NCBI GenBank assembly: GCA_947624725.1
Contig: CANQLP010000012.1
Span: forward strand, 1 to 27,015
Direction: 5' to 3'
DNA length: 27,015 nt
DNA from: an uncultured Clostridia bacterium
Lineage (GTDB): Bacteria > Bacillota_A > Clostridia > TANB77 > CAG-508
In this document: positions 19,360 through 27,015 of the stretch, piece after piece
Layout of the letters: each line of letters begins with the position of its first letter
How positions within the stretch are numbered: position 1 is the stretch's first letter
Notes under the pieces: model-generated
The model's input: the letters and a program-made list of their open reading frames with translations, nothing else
Databases searched by the model: none
What the model was told of the DNA's origin: nothing
Translations under genes and position numbers: made by a program

Positions 19360-19933
19360 ATGATTGAAATAAGATGGCATGGTAGAGGAGGACAAGGTGC
19401 AAAAACTGCATCATTATTACTTGCAGATGCAGCATTTAATACAGGAAAATATATTCAAGGATTTCCAGAATATGGACCTGAAAGAATGGGAGCACCAATT
19501 ACAGCTTATAACAGAATAAGCGATACACCTATAACAATACATAGCAATATTTATGAGCCTGATTATGTAGTTGTTGTAGATGATACACTATTAGATAGTG
19601 TAGATGTTACTGCAGGACTAAAAGAAAATGGAGCAATAGTTATAAATACAACACAAGACCGGTGAAACAATTAAATCAAAACTAAAAGGATATAAAGGAG
19701 AAGTATACATAGTAGATGCTAGAAAAATCTCAGAAGAGACATTAGGTAAATATTTCCCTAATACTCCAATGCTTGCAGCAATAGTTAAAGTAAGTAAAAT
19801 TATGACTGATGAAGATTTTATAAAAGATATGGAAGGTTCATTTAAGCACAAATTTGCAAAAAAACCAGAAGTAATTGAAGGAAATATGAATGCAATTAAG
19901 ATGGCTTTGAATGAAATCAAAAAAATAAATTAA
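19360..19933 (+). CDS. porC: 2-oxoacid:ferredoxin oxidoreductase gamma subunit, one CGGT site
   Basis: First gene of a four-subunit pyruvate (or branched 2-oxoacid):ferredoxin oxidoreductase operon. 190 aa after joining, typical for gamma. It starts [18 protein letters not shown], the hallmark of the family, after AAGGAGG, and continues [14 protein letters not shown]. At 19660, GAC CGG TGA would stop the protein at 101 residues; GAC + CGGT (Gly101) continues [20 protein letters not shown] to the TAA at 19933. Here the next zero-frame codon after CGG is a stop, so without the shift the subunit would end immediately. Substrate (pyruvate or 2-ketoisovalerate) is not certain from sequence alone. 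Confidence 0.88.
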
Positions 19934-19949
19934 GGGGGGGAAAAAACAC

Positions 19950-20231
19950 ATGGAAATAACACCAACGACTCCTGCAGAAGAAATGACCCCAGGTGGTAAT
20001 ATCTATGAAGCAGGAAATTCTTTAAAATTCAAAACAGGCGATTGGAGATCTGTTAAACCAATCTACATAGAAGAAAAATGCAAACAATGTGGACTATGTT
20101 TTCCAGTTTGCCCAGATGATGCAATACCAGTAAATAAAGAGCAAAAAAGAGAAGATTTTAATTATGATTATTGTAAGGGATGTGGAGTTTGCGCGAAGGT
20201 TTGTCCCTTCGGAGCAATCGAGATGAAATAA
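19950..20231 (+). CDS. porD: 2-oxoacid:ferredoxin oxidoreductase delta (2x[4Fe-4S]) subunit
   Basis: 93-aa ferredoxin-like subunit that carries electrons from the thiamine site to external ferredoxin. Two clusters: CKQCGLCFPVCP and CKGCGVCAKVCPFGAIE. It has no in-frame CGG. The VCPFGAIE end contains TTC GGA, where CGG is out of phase and read normally. The start follows a G-rich AAGGGGGGG ribosome binding site. It is 16 bases after porC and followed by a 270-nt inverted repeat before porA. Confidence 0.92.
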   Translation: MEITPTTPAEEMTPGGNIYEAGNSLKFKTGDWRSVKPIYIEEKCKQCGLCFPVCPDDAIPVNKEQKREDFNYDYCKGCGVCAKVCPFGAIEMK

Positions 20232-20235
20232 AACA

Positions 20236-20505
20236 AACAATAATCAGCATCTTGCATCGTCAGGCGTCGGATAAATTATTTTCGATGACCATTAGGTCTA
20301 TCTCAAATAATTTACCTAACCTTCCTTGCAATATACTAATTCTTGTTTGTTTTGGGAAAGATTAGGAAAAAATAATGAAAAATAAAAATTTAACAAGAAT
20401 TATCAAGATGCTAGGAAGACAAGGCAAACCGACGAGGGATAGACCTTGTGGTCATCCGAGAAGTGTTTGAACGCAGTCTGACGACGCAGATTGGTGATTA
20501 TTGTT
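20236..20505. repeat. Imperfect 270-nt inverted repeat within the por operon
   Basis: The porD-porA gap (20232-20530) has no gene. Its ends are complementary: AACAATAATCA (20236-20246) and TGATTATTGTT (20495-20505). Inside, more segments match in order on both arms, for example GATGACCA-AGGTCTATC around 20285-20303 with its complement near 20433-20453, a CATCGTCAG/CTGACGACG pair, and a TAATTCTTGTT/AACAAGAATTA pair around an A-rich centre. The whole gap can fold into one long interrupted hairpin. The arms are richer in GC than the surroundings. It may be a MITE-like insertion, a structured RNA that tunes the subunit ratio of the operon, or a processing site. No clear target duplication or encoded transposase was seen. 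Confidence 0.65.
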
Positions 20506-20530
20506 AAATTTAAAAAGGAGGAGAAAAAAT

Positions 20531-21719
20531 ATGTCAATCAGAGAACGCTTAAGTCGGAAACGAAGCTGCAGCAACTGCAATGAAACAAATTAACCCAGAT
20601 GTTGTCGCAGCATTTCCAATAACACCATCTACTGAGATACCACAATATTTTTCAACATTTGTAAGCAATGGTGCAGTTGATACAGAATTTGTTGCAGTAG
20701 AAAGTGAACATAGTGCAATGAGTGCATGTATAGGTGCAGAAGCAGCAGGAGCAAGAGCAATGACTGCAACATCTGCAAATGGATTATCACTTATGTGGGA
20801 AATGATATACATAGCATCAAGTATGAGACTTCCAATAGTAATGAGCTTGGTAAATAGAGCTGTATCAGGACCACTTAATATTCATAATGACCATTCAGAT
20901 GCAATGGGAGTAAGAGATGCCGGTTGGATAATGCTATTTTCAGAAAATAACCAAGAGGCATATGATAATTTAATAATGGCACATAGAATTGCAGAAAACA
21001 AAGATGTAATGCTTCCACTTATGGTTTGCCAAGATGGATTTATAACATCACACTCAATCGAAAATATAGAACTTATAGAAGATGATAAAGTAAAAGAATT
21101 TGTAGGAGAATATCATCCAGAGCATTTTCTATTAAATGAAAAAGAACGCATTGCAATGGGACCACTAGATGTTCAAACTTATCTTTTTGAACATAAATTT
21201 CAACAAGCAAATGCAATGAGAAATGCAAAGAAGGTTGTACTTGAAGTTTCAAAAGAATTTGAAAAACTTACAGGAAGAAAATATTCATTCTTTGAAGAAT
21301 ACAAAATGGAAGATGCAGAACTTGTAGTTGTTTGTATGAACTCTACAGCAGGAACTACAAAATATGTTGTAGATAATTTAAGACAAAAAGGAGTAAAAGC
21401 AGGTCTTCTAAAAATAAGAATGTTCAGACCATTCCCTGCAGAAGAAATTGCAGAAGCTTTGAAAAATGCAAAAGCAGTTGCAGTATTAGATAAAGCAGAC
21501 TCAATAAATGGTGCAGGTGGAGCATTATTTACTGATGTAACATCTGGAATGCTTGTAAATAATGTAAATGTAAAGGCAGTAAATTATATCTATGGAATAG
21601 GTGGAAGAGACACAACATCTTATGACATAGAAGGAGTTTACAAGGACTTAGAAGAAATTGCAAAAACAGGAAAAGTGGATAATCCATATAGATATTTCGG
21701 TGTAAGGAGGGAGATGTAG
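20531..21719 (+). CDS. porA: 2-oxoacid:ferredoxin oxidoreductase alpha subunit, one CGGA site
   Basis: 395 aa after joining, normal for alpha. The start at 20531 follows AAGGAGG. At 20555, AGT CGG AAA becomes AGT + CGGA (Gly9), giving MSIRERLSGNEAAATAMKQI, the expected alpha N-terminus. Conventional reading loses the first 17 residues and begins at an internal Met (20580). Family features are FPITPSTEIPQYFS, ESEHSAMSACIGAEAAGAR, the NIHNDHSDAMGVRDAGW segment and a C-terminal transketolase-like domain (KIRMFRPFPAEEI). It overlaps none of its neighbours and is 2 bases from porB. Confidence 0.93.
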
Positions 21720-21721
21720 TT

Positions 21722-22678
21722 ATGGCATATAATGTAAAAGAAATCGTAGCTGAAAAACCTTCAAGATTTAAGGCAGGACACAGAATGTGTGCTGGATGTG
21801 GAGCACCACCAGTTGCAAGAATGGTATTGCGTGCACTAAAACCAGAAGATGAAGCAGTAATTTGTACTGCAACAGGATGTATGGAAGTATCTACATTTAT
21901 TTATCCATACACATCTTGGTCAGATTCATTTATACATACAGCATTTGAATGCGCAGGGGCAACAATTTCAGGAGTTGAAGCTGCATATAAATCAATGAAA
22001 AGACAAGGAAAAATAGATAGCAATAAAAATACAAAATTCATTGCTTTCGGAGGAGACGGAGGAACTTATGATATAGGACTTCAAAGCTTATCTGGCGCAA
22101 TGGAAAGAGGACATGATATGGTATATGTATGCTATGATAACGGTGCATACATGAATACAGGAATACAGCGTTCTTCTGCAACCCCACACTTTGCAGATAC
22201 GACTACATCACCTGCAGGTACAAAAATACCAGGAAAGATGCAAGAAAGAAAAGACCTAACAGAAGTTATGGCAAGCCACCATATACCATATGTTGCACAA
22301 AGTATTGCCACAGCAAATTTTAAAGATTTATATGAAAAATCTGAAAAAGCAATATATACAGAAGGTGCTGCATTTTTAAATGTACTTGCACCATGTCCAA
22401 GAGGATGGGGATATCCTACAGAAGACTTAATGAAAATAAATAAACTTGCAGTAGATACTTGCTATTGGCCTTTATATGAGGTAGAACATGGAAAATATAC
22501 AGTAAATTATAAACCAGCAAAGAAACTACCAATAGAAGAATTTTTAAAACCTCAAAGAAGATTTAAACATCTATTCAAACCAGGAAATGAATGGATGATA
22601 GAGGAATTCCAAAAAGAAGTAGACGAAAGATGGGAAATGCTTTTAAAACTAGAAGAAATGACAAATAAAGCAGAATAA
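21722..22678 (+). CDS. porB: 2-oxoacid:ferredoxin oxidoreductase beta (thiamine-diphosphate) subunit
   Basis: 318 aa. It holds the thiamine diphosphate site: GHRMCAGCGAPPVARM (cluster and TPP loop), ICTATGCMEVST, and FGGDGGTYDIGLQSLSGA with YDNGAYMNTG (the GDG...N motif for Mg-TPP). It has no in-frame CGG. Several TTC GGA, GAC GGA and AAC GGT junctions are read normally. With porC, porD and porA it makes a complete enzyme that links 2-oxoacid oxidation to ferredoxin reduction in anaerobic metabolism. Confidence 0.94.
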   Translation: MAYNVKEIVAEKPSRFKAGHRMCAGCGAPPVARMVLRALKPEDEAVICTATGCMEVSTFIYPYTSWSDSFIHTAFECAGATISGVEAAYKSMKRQGKIDSNKNTKFIAFGGDGGTYDIGLQSLSGAMERGHDMVYVCYDNGAYMNTGIQRSSATPHFADTTTSPAGTKIPGKMQERKDLTEVMASHHIPYVAQSIATANFKDLYEKSEKAIYTEGAAFLNVLAPCPRGWGYPTEDLMKINKLAVDTCYWPLYEVEHGKYTVNYKPAKKLPIEEFLKPQRRFKHLFKPGNEWMIEEFQKEVDERWEMLLKLEEMTNKAE

Positions 22679-22689
22679 AAGAATATAAA

Positions 22690-22724
22690 AATACCGGAAG
22701 AAAATCGAAAAATCTTCCGGTATT
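22690..22724 (+). terminator. Terminator-like hairpin after porB
   Basis: 12-bp perfect stem AATACCGGAAGA (22690-22701) with 22713-22724 and an 11-nt loop. The downstream tail is AT-rich (ATATTACAC) but lacks a clean T-run. Confidence 0.65.
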
Positions 22725-22736
22725 ATATTACACAAA

Positions 22737-22770
22737 AAAATCTGTTATTGATATAAAATAACAGATTTTA
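22737..22770 (+). terminator. Second hairpin between porB and dnaE
   Basis: 13-bp perfect stem AAAATCTGTTATT (22737-22749) with 22757-22769 and a 7-nt loop. The A4...T4 ends could make it work in either direction. It sits 64 bases before dnaE. Confidence 0.55.
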
Positions 22771-22833
22771 TATTGCGATTTAGCTAAAAATATTATACAA
22801 TAGAGAAAAATAAGAAACGGAGGTGCAAGGTAT

Positions 22834-25800
22834 ATGCCAGATTTTGTGCATTTACATGTTCATAGTGAATTTAGCTTGCTAGATGGAGCAAATAGAATAA
22901 AAGACCTGCCAGTTCGTGCAAAAGAACTTGGAATGAATGCAATTGCAATTACAGACCATGGTGTCATGTATGGTGTAATTGATTTTTATAAAGAATGCAA
23001 GAAAAACGGAATAAAACCAATAATCGGCTGTGAAGTATATGTTGCACCTAGAAGCAGATTTGATAAAGATGGTGCAGTAGATAAAGAATATAGCCACTTA
23101 ATATTACTTGCAAAGGATAATCAAGGTTATAAAAACTTAAGCAAACTTGTTTCAATAGGATTTGTAGATGGCTATTACTATAAACCTCGTATTGACCTAG
23201 AAGTTCTAGAAAAATACCATGAAGGGCTAATTGCACTAAGTGCGTGCCTTGCTGGATCTGTAAATCAAGCAATACTTGAAGGAGATATGGAAAAGGCAAA
23301 AAATAGGGCATCATGGTTTAAAAAAGTATTCGGAGAGGACTACTATTTAGAACTTCAAAACAATGGTATTAAAGAGCAAGCCTTCGTAAACCAAAAATTG
23401 ATAGAAATAGGGAGAGAACTTGCAATCCCACTTGTTGCAACAAATGATGCACATTATCTAAAAAAGCAGGATGCATATAATCACGAAGTACTTTTATGCA
23501 TACAGACAGGAAAAAGAATGTCTGATGAAGATAGAATGAGATTTGATACAGATGAACTATATATTAAATCTCCTGAAGAAATGGCAGACTATTTTTCAAA
23601 TATTCCAGAAGCAATTGAAAATACTGTAAAAATTGCAGATAAATGCAATGTAGAATTTGAATTTGGACATACAATACTTCCAAATTATGAAGTACCAAAA
23701 GAATATAAAACACACTATGATTATTTAAGAAAACTATGCGAAGATGGAATAAAAAAGAGATATGGCGAAAATCCATCTAAAGAAATACTAGATAGAATGG
23801 AATTTGAAATATCAGTAATCAAAAGAATGGGATATGTTGATTATTTCTTAATTGTTTGGGACTTCATTCATTATGCAAAATCACACGATATTCCAGTAGG
23901 ACCTCGGGCGCGGTTCAGGTGCTGGATCAATTGTTGCCTATGCAATAGAAATTACAGATATAGACCCAATAAAATATAACCTACTATTTGAAAGATTTTT
24001 AAATCCTGAAAGAATTAGTATGCCAGATTTTGATGTAGACTTTTGTTATGAAAAAAGACAAAAAGTAATAGACTATGTATCTGAAAAATATGGACATGAT
24101 CATGTATCACAGATTATTACATTTGGAACAATGTCAGCAAGGATGGTTATTCGTGATGTAGGAAGAGTATTAGATTATCCATATGCAGAGACAGATAAAC
24201 TTGCAAAAATGATTCCAAATGAAATACACATAACAATAAGTAAAGCAATGGTACAAAATAGAGAATTAAAAGAACTTTATGAAACAGATGAAAAAATAAG
24301 AAATATTTTAAATATTGCTATGGCTCTTGAGGGAATGCCAAGACAGGCTTCAACTCATGCCTGTGGAATTGTTATAACAAAAGAGCCAGTAGATACATAT
24401 GTGCCATTATATGCAAAGGATCGGTGCTTTATCAACTCAGTATATAATGACGACACTAGAGGAATTAGGGCTTTTAAAAATGGATTTCCTAGGACTTCGT
24501 ACACTTACAGTAATATCTGATGCAATAAAGCTTGTAAAAGAATCCAAAGGAATAGATGTAGAATTTGATAAGGAAATGAATGACCCTAAAGTATATAAAC
24601 TTTGGGAAGAAGGAAAAACAGTCGGAATATTCCAGTTTGAAAGTGCAGGAATTACAAAATTCATGAAAGAACTAAAACCGGATAGTCTAGAAGATATTAT
24701 CGCTGGAGTTTCTTTATATAGACCCCGGTCCAATGGATCAAATCCCAAGATACATACAAAACAAGCTAAATCCAGAGCATGCAGTATATACTCATCCTGC
24801 ACTAGAACCAATACTTAATGTAACCTATGGTTGTATGGTGTATCAAGAGCAAGTAATGCAAATAGTTAGGGATTTAGCTGGATACTCACTTCGGAAGAGC
24901 AGACCTAGTTCGTCGTGCCATGGGTAAGAAAAAGTTAGATGTAATGGCAAAGGAAAGAGAAATATTTATCCATGGAGAAGTAGATGAAAATGGAAATATA
25001 ATTGTTCCAGGTTGTGTTAGAAATGGAATCGATGAAGCTTCTGCAAACAAGATATTTGACGAGATGGCAGAATTTGCAAAATACGCATTCAATAAATCCC
25101 ATGCAGCAGCTTATGCAGTTGTAGCATATAGAACAGCATATTTAAAAGCATACTATCCAGAAGCATTAATGGCTGCAACACTTAATAGCTTTTTAGGCAA
25201 CTTAGATAAAGTGCCAATGTATATTGATGAATGCAAAGATTTAAGAATTGAGATACTAAAACCAGATATAAATAAAAGTAGTAGTAAATTTACAATAGAT
25301 GAAACAGGAAAAATTAGGTTTGGACTAGGAAGCATAAAAAATGTAGGAGTACAGGTTGTAGAAAATATAGTAGCAGAAAGAGAAAAAAACGGTCCATACC
25401 AAAGCTTTACTGATTTTTGTGAAAGAGTACAAGAATATGGAGTAAACAAAAAATGTATAGAAAGTCTTATCAAAGCAGGAACATTTGATGGATTTGAAGA
25501 AAATAGAAAAACACTTATAGAATCATTTGAAGAAATTATAGATACAATTCAAGATGGAACAAAAAAATCATATTCAGGGCAAGTCAGTATGTTTGACATA
25601 GGAGAAAACAAAGAAGAAACAGAAAAACATAAATATACTTTCAAAAAATGCGAGGAATACACAGATAAAGAACTTTTATCAATGGAAAAAGAAATGCTAG
25701 GAATATATATATCAGGTCATCCTCTTGCAAAATTAAAAGATGAAATACTAAAAAGAACTAATATAGACAGCAGTAAAATGCAGAAAATGGCAGAAGATGA

Positions 25801-26308
25801 TATATCAGAAGAAGAAAAGCCAGATTATAAAGATGGGCAGATTGTAAAATATGCAGGAATAATAACATCTATAAAAAAGAAATTTACAAAAAATAATAAA
25901 ATAATGCTATTTGTTACTTGTGAAGACTTATATGGAACATCTGAAATAATAGTATTTGAAAATTGTTATATGCAATCACAAGACAAACTTATGGAAGAAA
26001 ATATTGTATTAATTACAGGAAGGTTAAGTATAAGAGAAGAAGAAGCTCCATCAATTATTGCAACAACGATTGAAAATTTAACTGAAAAGAAAGAAAATAA
26101 ATTAGAGCTTGATATTCGTAATCTTGATGAAAGTAAAAAAGAGGCTTTAAGAGGAATGTTACTTTTCTTTAGAGGAGATAGAAACAATATAAAAGTTCAA
26201 ATTGTAGATGAAGAAGGAATAAAGGCTTGTGGAGGCATATTCATGATAGGAGATACAATAGAGCAGTTTAAGGATGTAATAGGAGAAGAAAGAGTAAAAA
26301 TAGTTTAA
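22834..26308 (+). CDS. dnaE: DNA polymerase III alpha subunit DnaE, read through four CGGN quadruplets
   Basis: Replicative-type polymerase, 1156 aa after joining. An N-terminal PHP domain (HLHVHSEFSLLDG, ITDHGVMYG) precedes the family C polymerase core with PDFDVDF near residue 397. A C-terminal OB fold (VKYAGIITSIKKKFTKNNK) follows. Conventional reading gives five pieces. Joins: 23905 CCT + CGGG (Gly358) gives VGPGRGSGAGSIVAYA. 24422 GAT + CGGT (Gly530) gives AKDGALSTQYIMT. 24726 CCC + CGGT (Gly631) gives LYRPGPMDQIPRYI. 24892 CTT + CGGA (Gly686) gives AGYSLGRADLVRRAMG. Each is a highly conserved DnaE motif and no other lesion exists. GGAGG precedes the start. Confidence 0.95.
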
Positions 26309-26313
26309 AAAAC

Positions 26314-26340
26314 GAGGCCCTAAATTGGACCTCATTTTTT
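26314..26340 (+). terminator. Rho-independent terminator after dnaE
   Basis: Stem GAGGCCC (26314-26320) with GGACCTC (26327-26333), one mismatch and a 6-nt loop, followed by ATTTTTTG. Confidence 0.75.
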
Positions 26341-26355
26341 GCTTTAAATTATGTC

Positions 26356-26481
26356 TTAGCAACCACAGTTGTTACCAAATCCATTACCACAGCAGCAAAT
26401 TATTAATATGAATAATATTATAATCCAGCAGTTATCGCCACCAAATCCGCAGCCACCACCACAACATCTATTCTCTGGCAT
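26356..26481 (-). CDS. YjcZ-like Cys/Gly-rich small protein, 41 aa
   Basis: Starts MPENRCCGGGCGFGGDNCW, then a hydrophobic helix (IIILFILII) flanked by CCC and a Gly/Asn/Cys tail. It resembles the short YjcZ family often found with sporulation genes in Firmicutes. A strong GGAGGGA site lies on the minus strand before the start. TGC GGA contains an out-of-phase CGG and is read normally. It is convergent with dnaE. Confidence 0.7.
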   Translation of the reverse strand: MPENRCCGGGCGFGGDNCWIIILFILIICCCGNGFGNNCGC

Positions 26482-26530
26482 AATATTTCCCTCCTTTTTA
26501 AGTAAATTTACTTTTGGAAAGTATTAAGTA

Positions 26531-26632
26531 TTAGTTACAGCCACATCTGTTACCGCAACCTGAGCAGAAAAGTAATAGGAATAAAATGATAAACCATAAT
26601 ACTTCGCTATTATTACAACAAGAGCCGTTCAT
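26531..26632 (-). CDS. YjcZ-like small Cys-rich membrane peptide, 33 aa
   Basis: Starts MNGSCCNNSEVLW, then a hydrophobic stretch (FIILFLLLF) and a CSGCGNRCGCN tail. The layout matches the neighbouring 41-aa gene (Cys-pair, helix, Cys/Gly tail), so the two look like diverged duplicates. GGAGGAGG lies just before the start on the minus strand. It probably heads a two-gene transcript. AAC GGC carries CGG out of phase and is read normally. Confidence 0.65.
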   Translation of the reverse strand: MNGSCCNNSEVLWFIILFLLLFCSGCGNRCGCN

Positions 26633-26762
26633 TTTGAATACCTCCTCCGCTTAAACTTTTGAATTTTACTTCATTCGTTATGATATATACTATTCTTTGT
26701 TTAGAAAAATGGTTACAAAAAAACAAATTTCATTTTTTTGTAGAATTTGTCAAAAATTGTTA

Positions 26763-26791
26763 TTGACAAAAATAAAAGTAATGGGTATAAT
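26763..26791 (+). promoter_or_regulatory. Consensus sigma-A promoter at the right end
   Basis: TTGACA (26763-26768), exactly 17 bases, then TATAAT (26786-26791). It reads into a leader of about 100 bases and the short ORF at 26893. Confidence 0.8.
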
Positions 26792-26799
26792 GAAAATAA

Positions 26800-26872
26800 G
26801 TTTGAATAAAATAAAAATAAATTCAAATAAATAAAATTCAAACAAGAAACGAGAAAAGTTTATTGTTTGAAT
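26800..26872 (+). promoter_or_regulatory. Leader with four alternating complementary 8-mers
   Basis: GTTTGAAT (26800-26807), ATTCAAAT (26821-26828), ATTCAAAC (26836-26843) and GTTTGAAT (26865-26872). Copies one and four can each pair with two or three, so alternative hairpins are possible. No ligand-binding core or terminator T-run was recognised. Confidence 0.3.
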
Positions 26873-26892
26873 ATAAAAGGAAAACCAAAACC

Positions 26893-26970
<78 letters not shown>

Positions 26971-27015
26971 TTTAGGGGATTGTTTAGAATGGAATAAAGT
27001 AGAAGCACATTGATT

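Noticed and set aside
20180..20365. 61-codon open frame overlapping the end of porD
   Set aside because: It overlaps the ferredoxin gene in another frame and runs into the inverted repeat; there is no independent start signal.
20531..20579. Alternative porA start at 20580 and thioesterase start at 18718
   Set aside because: Both lack a ribosome binding site and lose conserved N-terminal motifs. Strong sites precede 20531 and 18576, and the CGGA joins restore the full N-termini.
22680..22725. CCGG-containing hairpin after porB as a recombination or attachment site
   Set aside because: It is better explained as a transcription terminator because of its position just after the operon.

Overview
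The window is AT-rich, densely coded and Firmicutes-like. It carries a homologue of the spore-coat-anchoring peptide SpoVM, a PdaA-type cortex deacetylase, two YjcZ-like Cys/Gly-rich peptides and a four-subunit 2-oxoacid:ferredoxin oxidoreductase. Together these suggest an anaerobic, spore-forming member of the Clostridia, possibly an uncultured gut lineage; the exact taxon cannot be read from the sequence.

Layout: 5'-truncated Cys-rich protein (2-659); smc (822-4374); a 37-residue ORF; clpC (4634-7086); a gene-poor stretch; a 5'-truncated Rpn-type nuclease remnant (7556-8171); rpmB (8282-8479) facing a minus-strand pair, spoVM (8571-8645) and a 49-residue membrane protein (8669-8819); an alpha/beta hydrolase-like gene; nth; pdaA; a YhaO/YhaN-like (SbcD/SbcC-type) pair; prfA; a DUF2207 membrane protein; a 164-residue orphan; an acyl-ACP thioesterase; porC-porD-[270-nt inverted repeat]-porA-porB; dnaE; two minus-strand YjcZ-like genes; and a short ORF carrying an (AC)14 tract at the right edge.

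The main discovery candidate concerns decoding. Read conventionally, about a dozen genes, including essential ones (smc, clpC, dnaE), are broken in two to five pieces. I find 27 breakpoints and they share one rule: the zero-frame codon is CGG, and the conserved protein resumes in the +1 frame with GGN (Gly) made from the last two bases of CGG plus the next base. Reading in-frame CGGN as one four-base Gly codon restores every broken gene to the normal length of its family: SMC 1183, ClpC 816, DnaE 1156, PorA 395, thioesterase 240 aa. CGG in other phases (NNC GGN, NCG GNN) is read normally dozens of times. I see no in-frame CGG acting as Arg in a conserved gene. One atypical orphan gene (CGG at 18054) is the only exception. 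The DUF2207 Gly-rich tail holds six such quadruplets, four of them consecutive. One site is on the minus strand, inside a minus-strand gene.

The simplest biological reading is constitutive +1 frameshifting, or true quadruplet decoding, of CGGN as glycine, for example by a tRNA-Gly with an enlarged anticodon loop, in a lineage without a normal tRNA-Arg(CCG). A systematic sequencing or basecalling insertion of C before GG is the main alternative. The strict restriction to Gly-codon phase argues against it but does not exclude it. No tRNA gene was seen in the window.
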